NCBI RefSeq assembly: GCF_000381825.1
Contig: NZ_KB907122.1
Coordinates: 1 to 64,000 of the forward strand
Source: Thioalkalivibrio sp. ALJT
GTDB taxonomy: Bacteria; Pseudomonadota; Gammaproteobacteria; Ectothiorhodospirales; Ectothiorhodospiraceae
Length of the DNA stretch: 64,000 nucleotides
Direction: 5' to 3'
The translations under genes were made by a program, and so were the position numbers. Below, one piece after another: positions 8,243 to 16,992 of this stretch (position 1 is the stretch's first letter; every line of letters starts with the position of its first letter). The notes below the pieces were generated by a model. The model was not told the origin of the DNA. It did no database searches and saw nothing but the letters and a program-made list of their open reading frames with translations.

Positions 8243-9154
8243 ATGAAAGTTCTGTCCGTTCCAGCCCTGCTGCTCATCCTCGGTGCCACACCGGCCTCAC
8301 TGGCGGCGGAGACAAGCGACCGCGATGCGCCGACCCTCGGCCTGGCGCTGGGTTCCGGCGGGGCGAGCGGCCTGGCGCATATCGCCATCCTGGAGATCTT
8401 CGACGAGCTGGGGACAACGCCGGACCGTATTACCGGCACCAGCATCGGTGCGGTCATCGGCGCCCTTTACGCCGCCGGTCTCGATGCCGACGCGATCCTT
8501 GACCTGTTCGACGACTTCGCCGGTTCGGAACTGGACGCGCTGACCGGGCTGGCACGTTCCAGCCTGCGACTGCGCGACCTGATCCCGCTGCGTTTGGGAC
8601 ACGACGCCCTGCTGGACTCCAGCGAATTTCTGCGCTTTCTGAGCGAACACACCGAGGCCCGCGACTTCGACGACCTGCGTATCCCCCTTGCCGTAGTCGC
8701 CACCGACTTCCGCACCGGCGAGAGTGTGGTCATGGACGAAGGCGATTTATTCGAAGCCATCGAGGCCAGCATGGCGGTCCCCGGGCTGTTTGCGCCCGTG
8801 CAACGCGACGATCGGTACCTGATCGACGGTGGCGCTTCGAACCCGCTGCCCTACGACTTGTTGCAGGGCCACTACGACTACGTAATCGCCGTTGATGTAT
8901 CCGGCCAGGGGGAACCCAACGATACCGACGATCTCGGCATCACCGACCTTCTGTTCGAGAGCTTCAGCATCATGCAGGGGTCCATCATTCGCCAGATGAA
9001 GCGACACGACCCGCCCGATTTGTACCTGGTGCCCGCTACCGAAGGGGTTCGCCTGCTGCATTTCAACCGCATCGAAGAAATCATGGACCAGGCGCAACCG
9101 GTCGCCAACGAGCTGCGCGAGCAACTCGCCACGTGGGGAGTCGACGATCCATAA
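8243..9154 (+). CDS. secreted patatin-like phospholipase
   Basis: This 303-residue protein starts with a Sec signal peptide (MKVLSVPALLLILGATPASLAA) and has the patatin catalytic elements: oxyanion motif GSGGASG near residue 37, nucleophile motif GTSIG with Ser67, and the catalytic Asp in DGG at about 195-197. Patatins are Ser-Asp dyad lipid acyl hydrolases; this one should act in the periplasm or at the outer membrane. It lacks the C-terminal beta-barrel of the long autotransported forms such as PlpD. The frame is open further upstream, but only the ATG at 8243 gives a signal peptide, and the upstream part is repeat sequence. Confidence 0.92.
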   Translation: MKVLSVPALLLILGATPASLAAETSDRDAPTLGLALGSGGASGLAHIAILEIFDELGTTPDRITGTSIGAVIGALYAAGLDADAILDLFDDFAGSELDALTGLARSSLRLRDLIPLRLGHDALLDSSEFLRFLSEHTEARDFDDLRIPLAVVATDFRTGESVVMDEGDLFEAIEASMAVPGLFAPVQRDDRYLIDGGASNPLPYDLLQGHYDYVIAVDVSGQGEPNDTDDLGITDLLFESFSIMQGSIIRQMKRHDPPDLYLVPATEGVRLLHFNRIEEIMDQAQPVANELREQLATWGVDDP

Positions 9155-9283
9155 AATCCCGTGGCCCGATGCGGCCAGCCGCGGAGGATGCCCGCAAACG
9201 GGGTGATGGGACGACGTGGACCTGGCCTATACTCCGGGCATCCGCCGCAAGGACACGAAGCCAGTACACCAGATGCGAGAGCC

Positions 9284-10240
9284 GTGAACCGCGACGCCGT
9301 CCAGCCCCCAGCCACCTCCGAGCAGCGCCCCCCGGATGACCCCGGCATGCGCCCCACGCTGTGGTTCACCCAGCGGGACGGTCGGGTCTGCGGCCCCTTC
9401 CCCGAGGCCACGATCGGCCGGTTCCTGATCCTCGGCCGACTGCACCCGGATGACCACGTCAGCCACGACCGGGAGACCTGGTGGCGTCTCAATCAGTGTC
9501 CTCATCTGATCCCGGAGGAACTGCGGCACGCGCATACCTCGGAGGGCCGCAAGCGTCTGGAACAGGCACGCCTGCGCGAAGACGAGCGCCTGCGCGAACG
9601 TCGCCATGGCGAGCCACCGGCGGAGATCCTGGAGCGCCGCAAGGGCGACCGCCGCTGTCCCGAAGCCGCCAGAACCCTGAGTCACCGCCAGCAGTGGCGC
9701 AATATACTGGATCGTCCCGCCACCAGTGGAAACCGCTGGCTGCGTGGCCCGCAGCCGTGGCTGGCCAGCGGCGTGGTCGTGAGCCTGGCGGCCCTTCTTC
9801 TGATCAGCTCTGCCCTGCAGTTCGAACCTGGCGCGGTACCCGACTGCACCCAGCCCGCAAGCCCGGGGGTCAACTGGAACTACTGCGATCAAAGCGGTGC
9901 CGATCTTCGGGGGGTCGATCTCAGCGGGGCCTCGCTCCACAGTGCCCGGCTGACCAGGGCCCGGCTTCGGGGCGCACGCCTGTCTACCGCCGATCTGCGC
10001 TTTGTCGACCTCTCCCTGGCGGGACTGCAACAGGCCGCCCTCGACGCCACCAACCTGACCGGCGCCGATCTGACCCGGGCCGACCTGGCCGGAGCCCGCC
10101 TGGATGGCGCCGATCTGTCCCATGCCAACCTGAGCGGCGCCAATCTGAACAATGCCCGCCTGGATGGCGCACGGCTGCGCCACAGCATTTGGGTCGATGG
10201 CCGCCGCTGTGCACACGATTCGGTGGGACGCTGCGACTGA
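9284..10240 (+). CDS. membrane-anchored GYF-like/pentapeptide repeat protein
   Basis: The 318-residue product has three parts. Residues 23-70 resemble a GYF_2-type domain (LWFTQRDGRVCGPFPEATI, then a conserved WW). Residues 75-150 are highly charged and helical, and residues 161-179 form one membrane helix. From about 203 to 300 there are A(D/N/R)LxG pentapeptide repeats, which fold into a right-handed beta-helix, here probably periplasmic. The start is taken as GTG at 9284, since upstream codons look non-coding; ATG at 9347 is an alternative. A pairing of a GYF-like module with a pentapeptide helix across a membrane suggests a scaffold or sensor role, but no function can be assigned. Confidence 0.75.
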   Translation: MNRDAVQPPATSEQRPPDDPGMRPTLWFTQRDGRVCGPFPEATIGRFLILGRLHPDDHVSHDRETWWRLNQCPHLIPEELRHAHTSEGRKRLEQARLREDERLRERRHGEPPAEILERRKGDRRCPEAARTLSHRQQWRNILDRPATSGNRWLRGPQPWLASGVVVSLAALLLISSALQFEPGAVPDCTQPASPGVNWNYCDQSGADLRGVDLSGASLHSARLTRARLRGARLSTADLRFVDLSLAGLQQAALDATNLTGADLTRADLAGARLDGADLSHANLSGANLNNARLDGARLRHSIWVDGRRCAHDSVGRCD

Positions 10241-10259
10241 GCCAGAACGCCCGGCTGCG

Positions 10260-10478
10260 TCAGGGTTCGCCGTGATCGCCCGGGTCCAGTTCGATGCCCA
10301 GCGCGGCGGCCTGCTCGGCCCAGTACGGTTCCGCCTCGCAGGAACAACAGTCACACCAGACCGTCACGTTCGCGTGCATGCTGAGGCGGCTTGCCGGTGC
10401 CACCCCCTGGTCCGCCTCTCCAGCCGGTGCGGGACGTTCCCGGGCCGGCGCGTTCGGCCTGTTGGATTGTTGATGCAT
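10260..10478 (-). CDS. small Cys-rich protein with AEPYW motif (paralogue 1)
   Basis: The 72-residue product has a flexible Pro/Ala-rich first half and a C-terminal half with WCDCCSCEAEPYWAEQA. The cysteine cluster followed by AEPYW recurs in another small gene at 12325, which supports both as real. GGAGG stands seven bases before the ATG at 10478. No signal peptide is seen. The cysteines could bind a metal. I do not know this family. It is convergent with the pentapeptide gene, with about 20 bp between them. Confidence 0.6.
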   Translation of the reverse strand: MHQQSNRPNAPARERPAPAGEADQGVAPASRLSMHANVTVWCDCCSCEAEPYWAEQAAALGIELDPGDHGEP

Positions 10479-10916
10479 CACCCGTCCTCCCGGGCCACCG
10501 GCCCTGCCTGCAGGGCCCTGATGGTGCCCATTTTCAAGGATAGACCGCCCCGGCGAGTCCCGATGGCAGCCGTCAGTCGCCGGAGGCCGCAGGTCCACCC
10601 GCGATCGCCGCAAGGCCCCTCGGGCGACACGGATTCATGTACACGCGCGCATGAATGCACTACACCAATCGGAATTACGGCAACACTCGCGCTTGATTCG
10701 CTTCTTGATGATTGATTCGCCACGAGAGCCCGCCACTCTCCGGGGTGCAGCACGGGATGGGCTCCGCGAATCCCCTCAAGGGGGCTGTCCCAATGGGCCA
10801 TGGTGGTGGACAGGTGCCGGCCCGGGCGCAACCCCCGAGACGGGCGGAACGTCGCTTCTGATCAAGATTCGCTTTTGCGTGCGTGCAAGTCGACCCGCCC
10901 TCCCTGGAGAACCCAT
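10479..10916. other. intergenic stretch with degenerate family 1-like sequence
   Basis: No gene is supported. The string CATGTACACGCGCGC at 10636-10650 and the segment ATTCGCTTTTGCGTGCGTGCAAG near 10867 resemble parts of the family 1 repeats at 47838 and 635, so this may be a decayed copy. Similarity is too poor to set ends. Confidence 0.35.
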
Positions 10917-11234
10917 GTGCGAACAGGCATCCTCTTTCTGACCGGCGCCCTGTTGGCGGCGGGCTGCAGTGCATTCCCTCACTCGGGTGAAGCACCACAC
11001 GAGATCACGTACACCTGCGCCCATGGCCACGAACTGGCGGCGAGCATTGAGGGCGAGCACCTGGAGCTCACCCTCAACGGGGCGCGGGCGCGGCTACAGG
11101 CCACCGACGTGGCCTACGGCGCGCGCTACGCCAGTCCCGGCGGCGAGATCGCGTTCTGGACCCGAGATGATGCCGCGATGCTCGAGATGGCTGGCGTATT
11201 CTGGAGCTGCCGCGCCGTGGACCAACGCCAGTAG
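10917..11234 (+). CDS. mliC: MliC-family lysozyme inhibitor lipoprotein
   Basis: The 105-residue product starts with a lipoprotein signal peptide ending in the lipobox LLAAGC. It continues with a short MliC domain: YTCAHGHELAAS, a beta-strand rich centre, GARYASPGGEIAFWTRDDAAMLE, and a last cysteine that would pair with the first. MliC proteins are outer-membrane lipoproteins that bind and inhibit C-type lysozyme. The GTG at 10917 is chosen because GGAGA precedes it and the signal peptide begins there. The stop TAG (11232-11234) coincides with the edge of a family 2 repeat. Confidence 0.85.
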   Translation: MRTGILFLTGALLAAGCSAFPHSGEAPHEITYTCAHGHELAASIEGEHLELTLNGARARLQATDVAYGARYASPGGEIAFWTRDDAAMLEMAGVFWSCRAVDQRQ

Positions 11235-11346
11235 CCTGTCGGGCTTTGGCGGTCGTCGCGAGCGCAGGGCCCGAGTGCGAGAGAGCGGAACAGGGGGCCA
11301 CGCTCCTGCGCACACAGCCAATCCACCCCAAATCCGACAGGCTCCC
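11232..11346. repeat. family 2 inverted repeat, copy b
   Basis: The element begins TAGCCTGTCGGGCTTTGG and ends CCAAATCCGACAGGCTCCC, ends that are inverted repeats. The middle has GCGAGAGAGCGGAACAGG and CCACGCTCC, which recur in copy f at 44039-44160. It starts on the stop codon of the MliC gene and ends 16 bp before the kinase-like gene. Confidence 0.75.
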
Positions 11347-11362
11347 GGGAAACGATCAGACC

Positions 11363-12394
11363 ATGGATGCAAGTGAACTTGTGCGCCAGGCCACCGGGGC
11401 CCGTGCAGCCCGCCGAGAGACGGTCCTGCAGACGTTGTGGAGCGGCTACGGCGAGATCGTGCGCTACCGCCTCGAAGGCGCTCGCGCTGCCAGCGCCATC
11501 CTCAAGCACGTGGTGTTCCCGACGCGGCAGGACCACCCGCGCGGCTGGAACAACGACCGCTCGCACCAGCGCAAGGTGAGCTCCTACGCGGTCGAGATGA
11601 CCTGGTACCGCGTATGGGCCGCGCCTGACGATCCGCACTGCCGGATGCCACGCTGTCTCGCCATCGACACCGAGGGGACACAGCACCGCATCGTGCTGGA
11701 GGATCTGGATGCGGCCGGTTATCCCCTGCGCAAGACGCGCCTGGACCGTGACCAGGCACGGCTGTGCCTGGTCTGGCTGGCCCGCTTCCATGCCCGCTTT
11801 CTTGGCGTGGTGCCAGAGGGGCTGTGGCCCGAAGGCAGCTACTGGCATCTGGCCACCCGCCCGGACGAGTGGGCCGCGATCGCGGACCCGGCCATTCGCG
11901 CCAGCGCCAGCGCCCTGGACGCGGCCCTGCGAGGTGCTCGCTATCGCAGCATCGTCCACGGGGATGCCAAGGTCGCCAATTTCTGTTTCGCTGCGGACGG
12001 GCGCGCTGTCGCCGCACTCGACTTCCAGTATGCCGGGGGCGGCTGCGGGATGCGCGACGTGGCCTACTTCCTCGGCAGCGCGCTGAGCGAACGGGAACAG
12101 GAGGACTGGGAGGACGAGCTGCTGGATGCCTATTTCGACGCCCTGCGCACGGCACTGCAACAGGCCGGACGGGGCGCCGAGGCCACGCCCGTGGAACACG
12201 AATGGCGCACGCTGTTCCCCGTGGCGCAGGCCGACTTCTACCGCTTCCTGGTCGGCTGGAGCCCCGAACACTGGAAGATTCACGACTTCAGCCGGCGCCG
12301 GGCACTGGCGGTGGTGCGGGAGATTCAGTCAGCCGCTTCGTCCGTGGCCGCATCCGGCCCCGAGCGCACGGACTCGGCCACCTCCAGCCAGTAG
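11363..12394 (+). CDS. choline kinase/APH-like phosphotransferase
   Basis: This 343-residue protein has the protein kinase-like fold of the aminoglycoside phosphotransferase/EcKL group. The catalytic loop is VHGDAKVANF (HGD at about 199-201) and the metal-binding Asp is in LDFQYAGGG at about 220, followed by RDVAYFLGS. An N-terminal Lys in SAILKHVVF probably contacts ATP. These enzymes transfer phosphate to small hydroxylated molecules; the substrate cannot be told from sequence. ATG at 11363 starts just after a repeat; earlier codons in the frame are repeat-derived. The last 20 residues, rich in Ser and Ala, overlap the convergent small gene at 12325. Confidence 0.85.
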   Translation: MDASELVRQATGARAARRETVLQTLWSGYGEIVRYRLEGARAASAILKHVVFPTRQDHPRGWNNDRSHQRKVSSYAVEMTWYRVWAAPDDPHCRMPRCLAIDTEGTQHRIVLEDLDAAGYPLRKTRLDRDQARLCLVWLARFHARFLGVVPEGLWPEGSYWHLATRPDEWAAIADPAIRASASALDAALRGARYRSIVHGDAKVANFCFAADGRAVAALDFQYAGGGCGMRDVAYFLGSALSEREQEDWEDELLDAYFDALRTALQQAGRGAEATPVEHEWRTLFPVAQADFYRFLVGWSPEHWKIHDFSRRRALAVVREIQSAASSVAASGPERTDSATSSQ

Positions 12395-12507
12395 GGTTCC
12401 GCCGAGCAGGTGCCCCACTCGCATGCCTCCGACTCGGCAGCAGGCGGGCCGTTCGACGCCCGCTGGGTATCGGCAGGATCAGTCGGATTGGACTCGGGTT
12501 CACTCAT
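12325..12507 (-). CDS. small acidic protein with Cys and AEPYW motif (paralogue 2)
   Basis: The 60-residue product is acidic and contains CEWGTCSAEPYWLEVAES, closely resembling the CEAEPYWAEQA end of the small protein at 10260. That resemblance is the main support, since the ribosome binding site is weak and the gene overlaps the 3' end of the convergent kinase-like gene by 70 bp. No signal peptide or membrane segment is seen. Function is unknown. Confidence 0.55.
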   Translation of the reverse strand: MSEPESNPTDPADTQRASNGPPAAESEACEWGTCSAEPYWLEVAESVRSGPDAATDEAAD

Positions 12508-12591
12508 GACCGAGCCATTATGACAAACGCAAACCCGGGGCGCGGCGGACGGCGACCCGTCAAGGCTCAGGATCCCGTCGGGACCGGGTGA

Positions 12592-13344
12592 TCATCGCGC
12601 GTCTGTGACGAGTAGCCCGGGCCATGCCACTGACTCCGAATTGCCCTGACGGCCGAAGTGCTCGCGCAGGAGGCGGGTCGTGCGCGCCGCCGGGTCCTCA
12701 CGGATGCGCTGCTCCTCCTCCGCAAGAATCGTGAACAGCCCGTCCAGGGCGCGATCGGTGACATAGCGATCCAGGTCCACATCCAGCGCGGACAGGCCCG
12801 GGATACGCCCCGCCGCCTCACGCAGTGGCTGGTACACACGCTCGATCTCGGCGCGCTGCATCTGTTCGCGCACGATCGGCGCATAGCGTTCGCGCAAAGT
12901 CGCCTCCGAGGCCCCGCGCAGGTACTGCGTGGCGGCGTCATCCGGGCCCCGCAACACGCCGTATACATCATCCGGCCGCATGTCGCGGATCGCGCTGACA
13001 AAGACCGGCACGGCCTCGCGTGCGGCCTCTTCGGCGGCCCGGTTCATCCGCCGCTCGAGGTCATCCACCTGGCGCGCGAGACCCACACGCCGCAAGGTGT
13101 CCCCGACCGATTCCAGTTCCTGCGGCAGACCGATGCGAATAAGGTCATTGCCCCGGTAGCCATCCTCGCGCCCGGTTCGCTCCACCGTGCGCTCGGCCCC
13201 GATCCTCAGGGCCTCGCGGATAGCCTGCTCGGCTCGGGCCTCCTCACCGCTGCCGCCCAGCCCCAGGTCACGCACGTCCAGCCCGGCACAGCCACTCAAC
13301 AGGGCAAGCATCAGCAACCAGGGGACTACCACCAGATGACGCAT
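12592..13344 (-). CDS. DUF4197 lipoprotein
   Basis: The 250-residue product begins with a lipoprotein signal peptide with lipobox LLSGC and then matches DUF4197: IREALRIGAERTVERTG, IRIGLPQELESVGDTLRRVG, a helical region with AVPVFVSAIRDM, and the C-terminal ALDGLFTILAEEEQRIREDP block. It should be anchored to a periplasmic-facing membrane. Function is unknown. I chose the ATG at 13344 because AAGGAG lies seven bases upstream; the ATG at 13350 is too close to that site and the one at 13374 gives a poorer signal peptide. Confidence 0.88.
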   Translation of the reverse strand: MRHLVVVPWLLMLALLSGCAGLDVRDLGLGGSGEEARAEQAIREALRIGAERTVERTGREDGYRGNDLIRIGLPQELESVGDTLRRVGLARQVDDLERRMNRAAEEAAREAVPVFVSAIRDMRPDDVYGVLRGPDDAATQYLRGASEATLRERYAPIVREQMQRAEIERVYQPLREAAGRIPGLSALDVDLDRYVTDRALDGLFTILAEEEQRIREDPAARTTRLLREHFGRQGNSESVAWPGLLVTDAR

Positions 13345-13460
13345 CGCCATGCTCCTTGGAAACTCATGATTCATGTCGTCCGATATTCATGTCGCATGGG
13401 GGTTCATCGCAAGCCACGCGCCCCCTTGTCGGCGGCGGTCACATCGCCGATGGTAATGCT

Positions 13461-14525
13461 ATGACCGACAGCCGATCATCCGCCTCCCGCCGCCGGCGCT
13501 GGATCCGCGCGGGCCTGCTCCTGGGTCTGCCGCTAGTGGCCCTGGTCGCCTGGGTGAGCTGGACGGAAAAAAGTCCCGAGCAGGAGCGCGAACTGCGCCT
13601 CGAGGTGCAGGACCGACTGCAGGAGTGGTTCCCGGAACACATGCAGCTCCCGGACGAACTGGAGGGCTTCGTGCCACGGTCGGAGGTCCTTGCCGAAGAC
13701 GCCCCACCAGCGGTCCTGCTGCTGCACGGCCTGGACGAACCGGGCAACATATGGGACGCCCTGGCACCTGCACTGGATGATGCCGGAATCAATGCCTGGG
13801 AGTTTCGCTATCCCAACGACCAGGCCATCGACCGCAGCGCGGACCTGCTCGCGGAATACTGGGGACAACTTCCGGAGGACCACCCCGTCATCCTGATCGG
13901 GCACAGCATGGGCGGGCTGGTGATCCGCGATTTCGTGACCCGCCACCACCAGCCGGTGGACGCCGAGGCCAGGGCGCCCCAGCCGGCGGTGGAAGGCGTC
14001 ATCCTGGTCGCCACGCCCAACCAGGGCTCCGAGTGGGCCCGCCTGCGGGTATGGCTGGAGGTGCGCGAATGGCTGGCCGACATTCAGGAGCAGCGCTTTT
14101 CGCTGTTCGCCGGCCTGCGCGACGGCACCGGCGCCGCCAAGATCGACTTGCGCCCGGACAGCGCCTTCCTCGCCGATCTCAATGCCCGCCCCTGGCCGGA
14201 GACCATCCCGGTCCGCATCATCGGTGGCCGGCTGCCGGAACCGACCCCGGCAATGCGCGACAGCCTTGCCTTCCTGGACGAACAGGTCGACATTGAAGCC
14301 GTCGCCGGGCGTATCCACGAATGGTGGGAACAAACCGATGAGGTGCTGGGCGATGGCGTGGTCCCCGTGGACTCGCTGACCCTGGACGATCACCCGGAAC
14401 CGCTGCTCGTGGAGGGCTCGCACCGCGGCCTGCTGGTGCCCGGCCCGCTGACGGACGAGCCCCCGGCCATCGCCCCCATCCTCGACATCCTCGACCAGTG
14501 GCGCAACCGCCCCGCCACCGACTGA
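13461..14525 (+). CDS. membrane-anchored alpha/beta hydrolase (lipase-like)
   Basis: This 354-residue protein has a basic N-terminus followed by a hydrophobic segment at about 17-33, which should act as signal anchor. The alpha/beta hydrolase domain follows, with oxyanion motif LLLHGLDEPG at about 86-95, nucleophile elbow GHSMGG (Ser149) and a likely catalytic His in EGSHRGLL near the end. The Asp of GDGVVPVDS is the probable acid. This is the pattern of triacylglycerol lipases and PGAP1-like esterases. Substrate unknown. It is divergent from the DUF4197 gene with about 115 bp between. Confidence 0.87.
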   Translation: MTDSRSSASRRRRWIRAGLLLGLPLVALVAWVSWTEKSPEQERELRLEVQDRLQEWFPEHMQLPDELEGFVPRSEVLAEDAPPAVLLLHGLDEPGNIWDALAPALDDAGINAWEFRYPNDQAIDRSADLLAEYWGQLPEDHPVILIGHSMGGLVIRDFVTRHHQPVDAEARAPQPAVEGVILVATPNQGSEWARLRVWLEVREWLADIQEQRFSLFAGLRDGTGAAKIDLRPDSAFLADLNARPWPETIPVRIIGGRLPEPTPAMRDSLAFLDEQVDIEAVAGRIHEWWEQTDEVLGDGVVPVDSLTLDDHPEPLLVEGSHRGLLVPGPLTDEPPAIAPILDILDQWRNRPATD

Positions 14526-14533
14526 CCCCGTCC

Positions 14534-14560
14534 ACGCAAACCGGAACGGTTTCCGTGCGT
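14534..14560. terminator. hairpin between convergent genes
   Basis: ACGCAAACCG pairs with CGGTTT and TGCGT across a 3-nt loop with a small bulge. It lies between the convergent lipase and site-2 protease genes. There is no T tract, so it is a possible but not canonical terminator. Confidence 0.35.
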
Positions 14561-14595
14561 CCATGACCGCATCGCTGCACAGCCGAACGGCCCGG

Positions 14596-15723
14596 CTACT
14601 GCCGCTGCAGCTCCATGTGCATCTCGATGGTCCGCAGCAATTGCTGACGGTCGATCCAGCCAATCGCCCGCCCGGAGGCCTCCATCACCGGGATCTGATT
14701 GAGGTTGCGCTCACCCATCACGCGCAGGACCTCCTCCGCCCTGGTATCCGGCGCCACCCAGCTCAGCGACTCCGCCGGGGTCATGATCTCGTCGACCCGA
14801 CGCGTGGCCCACTGCTCGCGCGGCAGCTTGCCACTGTCACTGAGGCTCACCAGGCCCCGCACCCGTTCCGGCGTGCCTACCAGAAAGGCACGCCGCCCGC
14901 CCGGCAGCACATCGCGCTGGATCCAGGCGTCGATGGAGGTCTCCGGGCGCACGCAGGGCGGGTCCGGGCTGGCCAGGTCCCGTGCACGCACATCCGCCAG
15001 ACGTTCCCGCATATCGAACATCCGGCCCTGGCCCTCGGCCATGGTCAGCAGGAACCACGCAATCAGCATGATCCACAGCCCGCCGACCAGATTCCCGATC
15101 ACCACCAGATTCCAGAAGGCGACGCCGAACAGCAGGAACGCCACAATACGCCCACCCCACACGGCTGCCTCGATCGCCCGACGCGGGTTGCCCGTGAGCT
15201 TCCAGACCACCGCCCGGAACACCCGCCCCCCATCCAGCGGGAACCCGGGGATCAGATTGAATATCGCCACGATCAGGTTGATCAGCGCAAGCCAGCCCAG
15301 GGCCACCGGGATCGGCTCGAACCAGCCCGCAGTAGCCTGCGCCAGCGCGGCGAAACCCAGCGCCAGTACCACGCTCACCGCCGGCCCGGCAATGGCGATC
15401 CAGAACTCGTCCTCGGCCCGCTCCGGGTCCCGTTCCATCTGCGCCACACCGCCAAAGATGAACAGCGTAATGGACTCCACCGGCACCCCGCGCCGCAGCG
15501 CCACAAGGCTGTGTCCCAGTTCATGGGCCAGAATGGACGCAAAGAACAGCAGGGCCGTCACCACCGCGGTGACGCCCGCCACGGCCAGGCTCCAATCCGG
15601 ATACTGGTGATGAAGGCCCGTGCTCATACTGGCCACCAGCAGGATCAGGATGAATACCCAGCTAATGTGGAGCTGGATACGAATCCCGCGAATATGGCCA
15701 AGGATCAGGACAGTCTTGAACAT
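14596..15723 (-). CDS. site-2 protease family M50 metalloprotease with CBS domains
   Basis: This 375-residue membrane protein has the zinc motif HELGH at 67-71 and the third ligand in NLIPGFPLDGGR (Asp164), both inside membrane helices, as in intramembrane site-2 proteases of the SpoIVFB/Rip3 type. About six helices cover residues 18-240. The C-terminal 120 residues form a CBS pair (VDEIMTPAESLSWVAPDTRA and IPVMEASGRAIGWIDRQQLL) that may bind a nucleotide and control activity. The start at 15723 is set by AAGGAG seven bases upstream; the ORF extends further but without family similarity. The substrate may be an anti-sigma factor or other membrane protein (inference). Confidence 0.93.
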   Translation of the reverse strand: MFKTVLILGHIRGIRIQLHISWVFILILLVASMSTGLHHQYPDWSLAVAGVTAVVTALLFFASILAHELGHSLVALRRGVPVESITLFIFGGVAQMERDPERAEDEFWIAIAGPAVSVVLALGFAALAQATAGWFEPIPVALGWLALINLIVAIFNLIPGFPLDGGRVFRAVVWKLTGNPRRAIEAAVWGGRIVAFLLFGVAFWNLVVIGNLVGGLWIMLIAWFLLTMAEGQGRMFDMRERLADVRARDLASPDPPCVRPETSIDAWIQRDVLPGGRRAFLVGTPERVRGLVSLSDSGKLPREQWATRRVDEIMTPAESLSWVAPDTRAEEVLRVMGERNLNQIPVMEASGRAIGWIDRQQLLRTIEMHMELQRQ

Positions 15724-15860
15724 GCAGTCACTCCTTGCGGGCCCACGCTCCCGGATGCCATGAACAGCATAGGCGTGTTCCACATTATGGCGCTGCATCC
15801 GGGGCTGTTGGGCTGCACGAGGTTTGCGGAACATCCACCGCCGGGCACGCTCTCAAAGGC

Positions 15861-16004
15861 ATGGACATCCCCCTGCTTGTCATTGGCGCCCTGCTCGTCG
15901 CCAGCCTGACCGCTTTCTTCTCCGGCGTACTGCCCTACCCCATCGGCTGGATCATCCTCGGTGTCGCCTTCGTCGCCCGTCTGCTCTATCTGGCCGGGCG
16001 CTGA
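15861..16004 (+). CDS. small two-helix membrane protein
   Basis: A 47-residue product with two hydrophobic stretches, LLVIGALLVASLTAFF and IGWIILGVAFVARLLYL, joined by a Pro/Tyr turn. The site AAAGG stands directly before the ATG, which is weak. The composition is strongly membrane-like rather than random, which supports a real small protein. Function unknown. It lies between the site-2 protease and the MOSC pseudogene. Confidence 0.6.
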   Translation: MDIPLLVIGALLVASLTAFFSGVLPYPIGWIILGVAFVARLLYLAGR

Positions 16005-16066
16005 TGCAATGCGCGCGCAAGCGGGCTGTTATAGGGTCGAACCTGATCAGTCCAGGACCCAACGGC

Positions 16067-16810
16067 ATGAGCCACCCCCGCCTGCCCGGCGTCTACGCCG
16101 GCCGCGTGACTGCAGCCTTCGCAAAGGGGCTCGCCAGCGTCATTCACAAATCCCCGCTGCACGCTGCGGTGGCTCTGGGCCCGCTCGGCCTGGCCGGTGA
16201 CGAACAGGCGGACCCGAAAAACCACGGGGCCCGGAACGCGCATTGCTCCACTACAGCGTGGACCACTACCCGGGCTGGCGCAGACAATACCCCGAGCGTG
16301 CCGCCCGCTTCGCGCCGGCCGGCTTCGGCGAGAACCTGACCTGCCACGGCATGGACGAGCACAACGTCCACATCGGCGACATCGGGGACATCGACCACAT
16401 CGGTACCGCCCGAGTGCAGGTCAGCCAGCCCCGCACCCCTTGCTGGAAGCTCGATGCCCGCTTCGACCTCCACGGTCTGGCGCAGGAAGTCCAGGAGACC
16501 TGGCTGCTGCGGCTGGTGCTATCGCGTACCGGGGCCCGGCCACCTGACCGCAGGCGACACTATCGAGCCCCAGGAACGCCAGCCCGACCGTCTCAGCATC
16601 GCGGATGCAATGGCGGCCGTCGATCGCCACCCCCACCGTCGCCATCTGCAGCGGCTGGCCGACTGCACGGCCCTGGCCGAAAACTGGCGGGAAAAGACCC
16701 GGCACCGACTACGCGGAGCGGCCGCCACCACTGGCGAACGACACCTTACCGGAGAGCCCCGGGTAGCCCGGACGTTCCATGCATTGCGTCCGCCCACGCT
16801 TGTCGCTTGA
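16067..16810 (+). pseudogene. MOSC domain protein (YiiM-like), frame broken twice
   Basis: Three reading frames together spell one YiiM-like protein. From 16067 the frame gives HAAVALGPLGLAGDEQADPK. Near 16230-16245 the match moves to the frame reading LHYSVDHYPGW, FAPAGFGENLTCHG and VSQPRTPCWKL. Near 16505-16515 it returns to the first frame with GWCYRVPGPGHLTAGDTI and LAENWREKTRHRL. The two shifts compensate, so the ends are in phase but the middle is not. YiiM proteins handle N-hydroxylated substrates with a molybdenum cofactor bound by the PCWKL cysteine. As read, no working protein would be made; sequencing errors in GC-rich runs could explain it. Confidence 0.8.
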
Positions 16811-16992
16811 TCACGTGCCCCCCCTGCACTGATCCCGAAACATCCAGTCTCTGAAACCCCGGTCTCACACAACCTTGCAAGCCCTGGTCTAAACTGGAGG
16901 CAAATATCTGTGCCTACCGCTGCACGCCAAGTGCCACGGCAAGCCAGGCCCCTGAATCACATTGATATCCCACCCGGCCGGGAGGCCCTGCC

